A stretch of DNA of 6,441 nucleotides, taken from Bradyrhizobium sp. GTDB lineage: Bacteria; Pseudomonadota; Alphaproteobacteria; Rhizobiales; Xanthobacteraceae. Both the position numbers and the translations under genes were made by a program. The stretch lies in contig JAICIT010000156.1 of the NCBI GenBank assembly GCA_025960445.1, positions 1-6,441 on the forward strand. The letters are read 5' to 3'. Each line of letters starts with the position of its first letter. The first letter of the stretch is position 1. Positions 1 to 6,441 of the stretch are shown one piece after another. The notes under the pieces were generated by a model. That model saw nothing but the letters and a program-made list of their open reading frames with translations. It was not told where the DNA came from and made no database searches.

Positions 1-791
1 ACGACCTTCGCGCCGACGCTGACGCGGCCGTACAGATCGATGACATCCTCATTGCGCATCCGGATGCAACCGGACGAAACATTGGTGCCGATGGTCCACG
101 GTTCATTTGAGCCGTGGATGCGATAGAGAGAGGATCCCAGATACATCGCACGGGCGCCCAGCGGATTTTCGGGGCCGCCTTCCATGTGGCGTGGCAGATC
201 CGGACGGCGGGCGAGCATTTGCGGCGGAGGCGTCCAGGCCGGCCATTCCTTCTTTGCCGAAATCTGCTTGACGCCCGACCACGTGAAGCCGGGACGGCCA
301 ACACCGATGCCGTAACGCAACGCCCTGCCCTCAGCCTGCACAAGGAACAGGAACTTGTTTGGCGTATCGATGACAATGGTGCCCGGGCTCTCCTCACCAT
401 GATATTCGACGAGTTGCCTCTCGTACCTTGGATTGAAGGCCGGATGCTCGACTTCTCTCGCATCTTCCTGTTGGCGAATGATCTGCTGCGGCGGAACGGC
501 TGACAGCCCCGGACTACGCTGCTGATATGACGGCTGCTGATAGGCAGGTTGCTGCTGATGCCGTCCCCCTTGAGGAGGCCTGTCGCCAAACAGAAACTCG
601 ATGAAGCCGCCGCCCATATTGGGGCGCTCTGCAGCGGCTGTTCGCACCAGCGGCGCCTGCTCCGCGGATCGATCCGCGTAGATGACGTTCGGCTCGGGGA
701 TAGCCGGGGCTTCCATGCAGTTTGCCGGGTGAAGTCCGCCGCCGAGATAAGAGGCGCCCGCCAGGAGCGCAAAAATCATTTTTTTGAACAT
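1..791 (-). CDS. L,D-transpeptidase, ErfK/YbiS/YkuD family (3' end outside the window)
   Basis: Exported enzyme expected to form 3-3 peptidoglycan cross-links, or attach proteins to peptidoglycan, in the periplasm using an active-site cysteine. The 263 visible residues begin with a signal peptide (basic MFKK, then a hydrophobic stretch to about residue 24). A Gln/Pro/Tyr-rich linker follows at about residues 76-108, and the YkuD catalytic domain starts near residue 138. The family signature is clear: His226-Gly, then Ser-Ser-Gly-Cys242-Ile-Arg-Met, with Cys242 the nucleophile. The reading frame is open to the left edge, so only the last residues are missing. I chose the ATG at 791; a second in-frame ATG at 779 would remove the basic N-terminus and has no ribosome site. 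The site before 791 is itself weak (AGAG about 6 nt upstream). It is divergent from cheZ. Family assignment is firm; which cross-link or substrate it handles cannot be told from sequence. Confidence 0.93.
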   Translation of the reverse strand, partial: MFKKMIFALLAGASYLGGGLHPANCMEAPAIPEPNVIYADRSAEQAPLVRTAAAERPNMGGGFIEFLFGDRPPQGGRHQQQPAYQQPSYQQRSPGLSAVPPQQIIRQQEDAREVEHPAFNPRYERQLVEYHGEESPGTIVIDTPNKFLFLVQAEGRALRYGIGVGRPGFTWSGVKQISAKKEWPAWTPPPQMLARRPDLPRHMEGGPENPLGARAMYLGSSLYRIHGSNEPWTIGTNVSSGCIRMRNEDVIDLYGRVSVGAKV

Positions 792-864
792 CGACGTACT
801 CTGTACTGTTTCGCCGCGCGAGCGCTCCGCATCGAGCGCCCTTGCACGCCACCAGCTAGAAGCA

Positions 865-901
865 AAACCGCATCGGTTTGGTAAACGAAAATCGCTTTTC
901 G
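865..901. repeat. Two adjacent short inverted repeats in the divergent ldt/cheZ intergenic region
   Basis: Two small dyads lie side by side. The first is AAACCG, loop CAT, CGGTTT at 865-879. The second is CGAAAA, spacer TCGC, TTTTCG at 886-901. Both have perfect 6-bp arms. They sit about 75-110 bp upstream of the transpeptidase start and about 185-220 bp upstream of cheZ. They could be operator half-sites or small hairpins in the transpeptidase leader. Neither is followed by a T-run on the side that would make it a convincing terminator. Function is unknown. Confidence 0.4.
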
Positions 902-970
902 ATTCACCACGCCGACAACTCGGGGCGCTTTCGGCAGCTAGGCTTTATTTTCAATGAACGCCGTTCCAGC

Positions 971-978
971 ATGGTTAA
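971..978 (-). promoter_or_regulatory. Candidate CtrA half-site upstream of cheZ
   Basis: ATGGTTAA on the plus strand reads TTAACCAT on the minus strand, the 8-mer half-site associated with the alphaproteobacterial cell-cycle and motility regulator CtrA. It lies 109 bp before the cheZ start. CtrA commonly controls flagellar and chemotaxis genes in this class, so the location makes sense. A full TTAA-N7-TTAA site is not present and no clear -35/-10 pair could be placed, so this is a suggestion only. Confidence 0.3.
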
Positions 979-1086
979 TCGTCGGTGTGTAACGACACGC
1001 GCGCGCTGCTTTCAGCGGCCGGGCGTGAACCCGATGTTAAATCGCGTCCGTCTAAAAGTGGAGAAGTGAAGGTCAGGAATAGTCTC

Positions 1087-1857
1087 ATGCCGGTGCATCG
1101 CAAACGTTTTCGTATCGAAGAAGCCTTCGGCGGCGCTGACGCGGCGATGGCAGCTGTGACTGACGGCGAAATCGGCCCGATGCATCGCGAGATCATGAAC
1201 GAATTGCGCGCGATCCGCGCCCAGATGGCCGAGGGCCGCGGAGCTGTCGTGGGCAGCATTGAAGGATCGATCCTTCGCGAGGTCGAGGGTGCCCCTGCCT
1301 TACTCGAAACCTACCGCGCGCAAATCGAGCAATGCGAGAAGCTCAAGGTTGAGCTCGATTTGATTTGTGACGCTATCAACCGTACCAAGCGGGAGATCGC
1401 GGTACTGCACGGCACCAGCTTCAACGGCGAGGAGATGGCCAAGGTCAATGGCGAACTCGGCGCGGTGGTCGGTGGCACCGAACACGCCACCCAGCAGATT
1501 TTGGAAGCGGCGGAATCCATCGATCAGGCCGCCAGTGCGCTCGGCAAGGTGACATCGCTCGACCAGCAGAAGATCCTCAGCGAGGAAATCCAGGAGCGCG
1601 TCGTCTCGATCTTCGAGGCCTGCAACTTCCAGGATCTGACCGGTCAGCGCATCAGCAAGGTGATGACCACGATGAAGTTCATCGAAAACCACATCACCAT
1701 AATGATGGACATCTGGGGCGGCGTTGATGCGATCAAATCGCATGCACCCGTTCTCCCCGACACCCGTCAGGGTGACGCCAAACTATTGAACGGTCCCAAG
1801 ATCGAAGGCGACGTCGGCCACGCCTCGCAGGATGATATCGACGCCCTGTTCGACTAA
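1087..1857 (+). CDS. cheZ: CheZ-family protein phosphatase (CheY-P dephosphorylation)
   Basis: Cytoplasmic chemotaxis protein that should speed dephosphorylation of phospho-CheY and so end the signal to the flagellar motor. The 256-residue product (E. coli CheZ is 214) is mostly predicted helix. Its FQDLTGQ segment at residues 181-187 matches the CheZ active site; Asp183 and Gln187 correspond to E. coli Asp143 and Gln147, the latter inserting into the CheY active site. The extreme C-terminus, SQDDIDALF at 247-255, looks like the CheY-P tethering peptide. A variable, probably flexible stretch (about 215-245) separates the two. The start at 1087 is preceded by AGGA at 1075-1078 with 8-nt spacing. 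A GTG at 985 in the same frame would add 34 residues that do not look like family sequence. It stands alone: no cheA, cheY or receptor gene is visible, and the next gene is convergent. Confidence 0.88.
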   Translation: MPVHRKRFRIEEAFGGADAAMAAVTDGEIGPMHREIMNELRAIRAQMAEGRGAVVGSIEGSILREVEGAPALLETYRAQIEQCEKLKVELDLICDAINRTKREIAVLHGTSFNGEEMAKVNGELGAVVGGTEHATQQILEAAESIDQAASALGKVTSLDQQKILSEEIQERVVSIFEACNFQDLTGQRISKVMTTMKFIENHITIMMDIWGGVDAIKSHAPVLPDTRQGDAKLLNGPKIEGDVGHASQDDIDALFD

Positions 1858-1939
1858 TTCAGGCGTTCGATTTGAGTTCGGACATTCAGCGGCGATTGCT
1901 CAAAATCCTCACCGCACCATCCGTAACCGAACCGTGCCC

Positions 1940-2455
1940 TCAGGCGCGCGGCGCACAGCGCACATAGACCATATTGCCATACCGGGTCGCCGCATCGGGA
2001 TCGATGAAGCGGGTGACCAGAACGCGCCCGTCAAACGAGACGATCTCGCGATCCTGCTCGCCGCCGGCCGGTCCGGGCGGACCGATATAGTTTTTGCCGC
2101 TGGGGCTTCCCTTTAGGCGAAGCTCCTGGGGTGTGGCTTGGTCGGCCAGATGCATCACCACCCCGCCGGAGGTGCCGGCGCCGATCACATAAGGCTGCTT
2201 GCACTGTGCCTTGGCGGCTGCCTCCGTCCGCGCCCGATCGGCGGGACTCTGGTAGGAGGCCAATCCCCACCGCCCGACAATTTCGTCGGAGCGAATGCTC
2301 GCGGGCATTTCAGGCGTCACAGCAGGCTCAGGGGCGGTCGCTGGAGACGACGACAAGGACGGCAGGCTGTAGCTTCCGCATGCGCCCAGGAACAGGGCTA
2401 GCGCCGAAGCAATCCCCAGATTGGCAACCGTCCGCGCGCTAAGTGACCTGACCAT
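1940..2455 (-). CDS. Small lipoprotein of unknown function
   Basis: I do not recognise a named family with confidence. The 171-residue product starts with a lipoprotein signal peptide: basic N-terminus, hydrophobic run at about residues 12-23, then the lipobox Leu-Gly-Ala-Cys with Cys26 as the lipidated residue. A Ser/Pro/Ala-rich linker (about 29-53) precedes a compact domain (about 57-170) that opens EIVGRWGLASY. Two cysteines, Cys85 and Cys167, could form a disulfide in the periplasm. The opening resembles small beta-barrel lipoproteins of the protease-inhibitor (Inh) or META type, but this is only resemblance. The ATG at 2455 was chosen because it puts the signal peptide at the N-terminus and has GGGGGA at 2461-2466, 5 nt upstream. 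An upstream in-frame start near 2524 would bury the signal. It is convergent with cheZ (82-bp gap, no clear terminator) and divergent from groES. Confidence 0.82.
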   Translation of the reverse strand: MVRSLSARTVANLGIASALALFLGACGSYSLPSLSSSPATAPEPAVTPEMPASIRSDEIVGRWGLASYQSPADRARTEAAAKAQCKQPYVIGAGTSGGVVMHLADQATPQELRLKGSPSGKNYIGPPGPAGGEQDREIVSFDGRVLVTRFIDPDAATRYGNMVYVRCAPRA

Positions 2456-2607
2456 GGCATTCCCCCGAGCAAATTTGTGGCCGCACCCGTCCTGCAGCCA
2501 AGCGCAAAAAAGCTTTCGGAGCAATGACGTCCAGTAGTCGCGCTGGCGGTCTGATTGTTTTCCGGAAGCATCCTATATCGAACTCACCGATGGATTAGCT
2601 GCCCTTG
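2456..2607. other. Intergenic region between the lipoprotein gene and the groESL promoter
   Basis: This is the non-coding left half of the 321-bp gap between the lipoprotein gene and groES. Apart from the lipoprotein's purine-rich ribosome site (2461-2466) and an 8-bp palindrome TTCCGGAA at 2560-2567, I see nothing I can name. A minus-strand promoter for the lipoprotein must lie here or nearby, but no convincing -35/-10 pair was found. Confidence 0.5.
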
Positions 2608-2639
2608 CTTGACAGGAACAGCGTCTGGACATATTTCCG
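2608..2639 (+). promoter_or_regulatory. groESL promoter, overlapping sigma70-like and RpoH-like elements
   Basis: TTGACA at 2609-2614 and TATTTC at 2632-2637 are separated by 17 bp, a good vegetative promoter. The same bases fit the alphaproteobacterial RpoH (sigma32) pattern CTTG-N17/18-CYTATNTNNG: CTTG at 2608-2611, an 18-bp gap, then CATATTTCCG at 2630-2639 with one mismatch (A for Y). The predicted transcript start, near 2644-2646, falls just before the CIRCE element. One promoter may therefore serve both basal and heat-shock polymerase. The assignment is by pattern only. Confidence 0.7.
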
Positions 2640-2648
2640 GCCGCACAA

Positions 2649-2675
2649 TTAGCACTCCGAAAGGGCGATTGCCAA
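2649..2675 (+). promoter_or_regulatory. CIRCE operator (HrcA-binding site), degenerate right arm
   Basis: The left arm TTAGCACTC (2649-2657) is a perfect match to the CIRCE consensus. A 9-nt spacer (2658-2666) has exactly the canonical length. The right arm GATTGCCAA (2667-2675) matches GAGTGCTAA at seven of nine positions. It starts 12 bp downstream of the -10 hexamer and so overlaps the expected start of transcription, where bound HrcA would block initiation and also appear in the mRNA leader. HrcA itself is not encoded in the window. Confidence 0.9.
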
Positions 2676-2776
2676 GGCTCCAAGCTGTTCTGCCCTTTGC
2701 GGCATCGAACATCGGCGAATGCCAGTGAGCTTCTAATCGCAAGCTGATCCAGAAACGAACTCCAGAAGGAACCGCC
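2676..2776 (+). other. groES mRNA leader with a strong Shine-Dalgarno
   Basis: If transcription starts near 2645, groES has a leader of about 130 nt. It holds small complementary segments that could pair: GGCAT (2701-2705) with ATGCC (2719-2723), and AAGCT (2682-2686) with AGCTT (2728-2732). The ribosome site AGAAGGA at 2764-2770 sits 6 nt before the ATG and appears unpaired in these structures. I see no clear RNA-thermometer hairpin masking it. Confidence 0.45.
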
Positions 2777-3073
2777 ATGAGTAAATCCAAATTTCGTCCG
2801 CTGCATGACCGTGTCGTGGTCAAACGCGTAGATGCCGAAGAAAAAAGCAAGGGCGGCATCATCATTCCGGACACCGCCAAGGAAAAACCCTCGCAAGGTG
2901 AAATCACCGCGGTCGGTCCAGGCGGCCGCGATGAATCCGGCAAGCTGATTCCCATCGACCTCAAGGTCGGCGACCGTGTGCTGTTTGGCAAGTGGTCGGG
3001 AACCGAGATCAAGCTCGATGGCGAAGAACTCCTGATCATGAAGGAGAGCGACATCATGGGCGTGCTCGCCTGA
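2777..3073 (+). CDS. groES: Co-chaperonin GroES (Hsp10/Cpn10)
   Basis: Cytoplasmic heptameric lid that caps the ATP-bound GroEL ring and encloses the folding chamber. The 98-residue product is the normal length and full-length by family comparison. It has the N-terminal [12 protein letters not shown] strand (residues 6-17), the mobile loop at about 21-36 with hydrophobic tripeptide Ile28-Ile29-Ile30 (Ile-Val-Leu in E. coli) that contacts GroEL, and the roof loop around 46-58 ([10 protein letters not shown]). The C-terminal [14 protein letters not shown] strand is typical. The ATG at 2777 has AGAAGGA just upstream. It is first in the groES-groEL operon, under the promoter and CIRCE operator described upstream. 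Regulation by a CIRCE site resembles the CIRCE-controlled members among the several groESL copies of Bradyrhizobium, which suggests but does not prove that this genome has more than one copy. Confidence 0.98.
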   Translation: MSKSKFRPLHDRVVVKRVDAEEKSKGGIIIPDTAKEKPSQGEITAVGPGGRDESGKLIPIDLKVGDRVLFGKWSGTEIKLDGEELLIMKESDIMGVLA

Positions 3074-4876
<1,803 letters not shown>

Positions 4877-4907
4877 GCCGACGCCCGTTCCAGCAAAACC
4901 AGAGTCG

Positions 4908-4938
4908 AAAGAAGGTCGCCTCCGCGCGGCCTTCTTTT
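4908..4938 (+). terminator. Intrinsic terminator of the groESL operon
   Basis: A 12-bp stem (4908-4919 with 4926-4937, one G-U pair) closes a 6-nt loop. The descending arm ends in a TTTT run (4935-4938) followed by AT. It starts 32 bp after the groEL stop. This is the strongest hairpin I found in the window and marks the end of the chaperonin transcript. Confidence 0.88.
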
Positions 4939-4977
4939 ATGGCAAGAACGTCCAGCGTCACTGCCGATTCTATCCTC

Positions 4978-4983
4978 GAGGAG
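4978..4983 (+). promoter_or_regulatory. Strong Shine-Dalgarno that fixes the start of the secreted protein
   Basis: GAGGAG lies 5 nt before the ATG at 4989. It settles the start, because the reading frame stays open upstream through the terminator and into groEL. The 50 bp between terminator and ATG contain no convincing promoter. Confidence 0.8.
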
Positions 4984-4988
4984 CTTAC

Positions 4989-6179
4989 ATGCGCGCGCTT
5001 CTGTTCTGCCTAATCGGCCTGGTGATGGTAACCGATGTCGCGTTTGCCCAAATGAAGCTTTCGCCGAAAGCCGCGCCGAATGTCAACGAGATCAGATATT
5101 TCAGTTCGATGGACGGGGTGCTGGACGGCGCCGACGTGATCCTGAAAGAGACCAGACAGGGCAAGGTCGTCACCTCCGCCGTTATCGATGTCTGTTATCC
5201 AATCGACAGAGGCTCGGGTCGCATGGACCGGTTCGTCGCCGATCTTGCGGTGAATGGCCAGTCCATGACCGGCAGCACGCAAAGCGCCGGGCAGAAATCG
5301 CCAGTGACGGTAAAACTCACGCGCAAGCCGACGGGGGATACCTTCGAATTCAAGGGCCAGATCAGCGTCGGGCAGAAGGTGAACGAAGTCGTTTCATCAG
5401 ACAATTCCGACCTCAGCGAAAAGGAGTTCACTGACAATCAGGCCGTTGATGATGGGATCAATACCGCGCCAAAAGATTTTACTGAAGTGTCTCCGGAAGC
5501 TATCGCCGTGAGGGTAAAGCTGGATACGGCTGTGGATTTCCTGAAAGGGCTGAAGGGACAGGAGCTGGAGGTCGCTTCCAACAGTCTCACCGTCACCTGT
5601 CAGGCGCTTCGCTCCGGCGAGCAGACCATCAACATGTCGGCCGATCCCGAACGCGTCTCCGCTCTGGTGGCCAAGTTCAAGTCGCAACCCGGCGTCGTCG
5701 CCGCCGGCTGGACCGGCGGAATCGTCGACATGGAACGCGCCATCCGATTTCCGGCGACCGAATGGCGCAACGGAGACAAGATAAATAAGGAGAAGGTCGC
5801 GGACGCCATTGCCCGGGTCCTGGCAAGAACACTGTCCGCGAAATTGTCATCTTCAGCTTGGAGCGCGAACACCGGAGCGCTGAAACTGAGCTTCAAACGG
5901 CCGAGCCAGCTCATTCCCGCGCTCGATCTCACCGAAACCATTGAGATCACAGCGTTGGTGGCTCCCGATAAACCCGGCGGATTCGATCGGCTGATGCTGT
6001 GGATCGGCAATCCTGCCATTTCAACAGCGGACGAGAGTAGCGGCGCGAAACTTAATCTGGCCGAGGACTCCGGTGGCGAGGAGGAAGGCGAGCCCAAGGA
6101 CGACAATGGTTCGGTCGAGGCGCTGGCAAGGGAATTCAAGGGCCAACCCTGGGATTCCGACAAGGCGGCCTGGAAATAG
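4989..6179 (+). CDS. Secreted (periplasmic) protein of unknown function
   Basis: I do not recognise this 396-residue protein. It has a clear Sec signal peptide: MRALLFCLIGLVMVTDVAFA with likely cleavage after Ala20 (AFA/Q), giving a mature protein of about 376 residues. No further membrane segment is evident. Two cysteines remain after processing, Cys69 and Cys204, and could form a disulfide. Residues 135-170 are acidic and polar, probably a linker between two regions. The second half (about 170-345) has alternating strand-like segments. The tail (about 356-396) is low-complexity and acidic (DSGGEEEGEPKDD), then ends in a Trp-containing basic segment, AAWK. The start is set by GAGGAG at 4978-4983. 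The gene follows the groEL terminator in the same direction but is probably a separate unit or fed by readthrough. It converges on the META-domain gene with a 31-bp gap. Confidence 0.85.
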   Translation: MRALLFCLIGLVMVTDVAFAQMKLSPKAAPNVNEIRYFSSMDGVLDGADVILKETRQGKVVTSAVIDVCYPIDRGSGRMDRFVADLAVNGQSMTGSTQSAGQKSPVTVKLTRKPTGDTFEFKGQISVGQKVNEVVSSDNSDLSEKEFTDNQAVDDGINTAPKDFTEVSPEAIAVRVKLDTAVDFLKGLKGQELEVASNSLTVTCQALRSGEQTINMSADPERVSALVAKFKSQPGVVAAGWTGGIVDMERAIRFPATEWRNGDKINKEKVADAIARVLARTLSAKLSSSAWSANTGALKLSFKRPSQLIPALDLTETIEITALVAPDKPGGFDRLMLWIGNPAISTADESSGAKLNLAEDSGGEEEGEPKDDNGSVEALAREFKGQPWDSDKAAWK

Positions 6180-6210
6180 ACGGCCTGAAAAAATAAGATG
6201 CGCGACTAAC

Positions 6211-6441
6211 TCAATTGGTATTGATGCGGAAGCGTAGCGGCTTGGCGCCGATAAAAGACACCAGGTCATCCTGCCGCTTCCAGCTCGAAGCTTCGCTCAG
6301 CGCAGCGATCAACTCATCGTCCGCTTGCGCCCGCGCCGCAGGACAGGCGCGATCCTCGACGGGTCCCGCCACAAAAATCACGGTGTTGCCGGCGACCGAA
6401 AACTGTCCCTTGGCGCCCTTGCACCAGAGTTCAAGAACGGC
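6211..6441 (-). CDS. META/HslJ-type domain protein, C-terminal part (5' end outside the window)
   Basis: Only the last 76 residues are visible; the gene enters from the right edge. The fragment reads strand - Cys-Pro segment - helix - strand: a VAGNTVIFVAGP strand, then EDRACPAARAQADDELIAAL, a SSWKRQDDLVSFIG hairpin and the closing KPLRFRINTN. This order (a CP motif, a helix with xxLxxAL, Trp, then a short strand pair ending LRF) is that of the META domain found in E. coli HslJ and in many small envelope lipoproteins. Function in this family is poorly defined; HslJ is linked to heat shock and novobiocin resistance. Export cannot be judged because the N-terminus is missing. It converges with the secreted-protein gene and no clear hairpin terminator lies between, although a T-rich run follows its stop on the minus strand (about 6188-6195). 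Confidence 0.72.
   Translation of the reverse strand, partial: AVLELWCKGAKGQFSVAGNTVIFVAGPVEDRACPAARAQADDELIAALSEASSWKRQDDLVSFIGAKPLRFRINTN

Noticed and set aside
714..728. Lipobox in the transpeptidase signal peptide (residues 22-25, Pro-Ala-Asn-Cys)
   Set aside because: Pro at -3 and Asn at -1 do not fit a lipobox; an ordinary signal peptidase I substrate is more likely.
975..1056. Full CtrA site TTAA-N7-TTAA upstream of cheZ
   Set aside because: The TTAA motifs at 975 and 1037 have no TTAA partner at the 7-bp spacing. Only the half-site TTAACCAT remains as a candidate.
878..1069. Short plus-strand frame of 63 residues ahead of cheZ
   Set aside because: TTG start, no ribosome site, and no protein-like features. 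It lies across the inverted repeats and the likely promoter region.
985..1086. N-terminal extension of CheZ from a GTG at 985
   Set aside because: No Shine-Dalgarno and no family-like sequence. The ATG at 1087 has AGGA at proper spacing and begins the recognisable protein.
1858..1939. Bidirectional terminator between cheZ and the convergent lipoprotein gene
   Set aside because: I found no stem of useful length followed by a T-run on either strand.

Overview
This looks like a chromosomal housekeeping segment from an alphaproteobacterium, most likely the Bradyrhizobium / Rhodopseudomonas / Nitrobacter / Afipia group. The grounds are high GC, GroES and GroEL sequences of alphaproteobacterial character, a CIRCE operator combined with an RpoH-like promoter, a CheZ-like protein of alphaproteobacterial type and an ErfK/YkuD L,D-transpeptidase. 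The taxonomic call comes from recognising sequence character, not from a search.

Layout, left to right. (1) Positions 1-791, minus strand: the 5' part of an exported L,D-transpeptidase gene that runs off the left edge. (2) Positions 792-1086: a divergent intergenic region with two short inverted repeats and one candidate CtrA half-site. (3) Positions 1087-1857, plus strand: a CheZ-family CheY-P phosphatase. (4) Positions 1940-2455, minus strand: a small lipoprotein of unknown function, convergent with cheZ. (5) Positions 2456-2776: the control region of the chaperonin operon, with a sigma70/RpoH-like promoter, a degenerate CIRCE operator and a leader of about 130 nt. (6) Positions 2777-3073 groES and 3230-4876 groEL, separated by an unusually long 156-nt spacer and closed by a strong intrinsic terminator at 4908-4938. 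(7) Positions 4989-6179, plus strand: a secreted protein of unknown function with its own strong Shine-Dalgarno. (8) Positions 6211-6441, minus strand: the C-terminal part of a META/HslJ-type domain protein that enters from the right edge.

How the genes fit together. groES and groEL form the one clear functional unit: the co-chaperonin lid and the folding chamber, under dual heat-shock control (HrcA repression at CIRCE and probable RpoH activation). Several neighbours are envelope proteins (L,D-transpeptidase, lipoprotein, secreted protein, META-domain protein), but they face different ways and show no operon structure with groESL. I see no mobile element, CRISPR array, tRNA, rRNA or defence-type cassette, and nothing that convincingly amounts to a new multi-gene system. 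The most worthwhile loose ends are the unidentified secreted protein just past the groEL terminator and the layered control of groESL.
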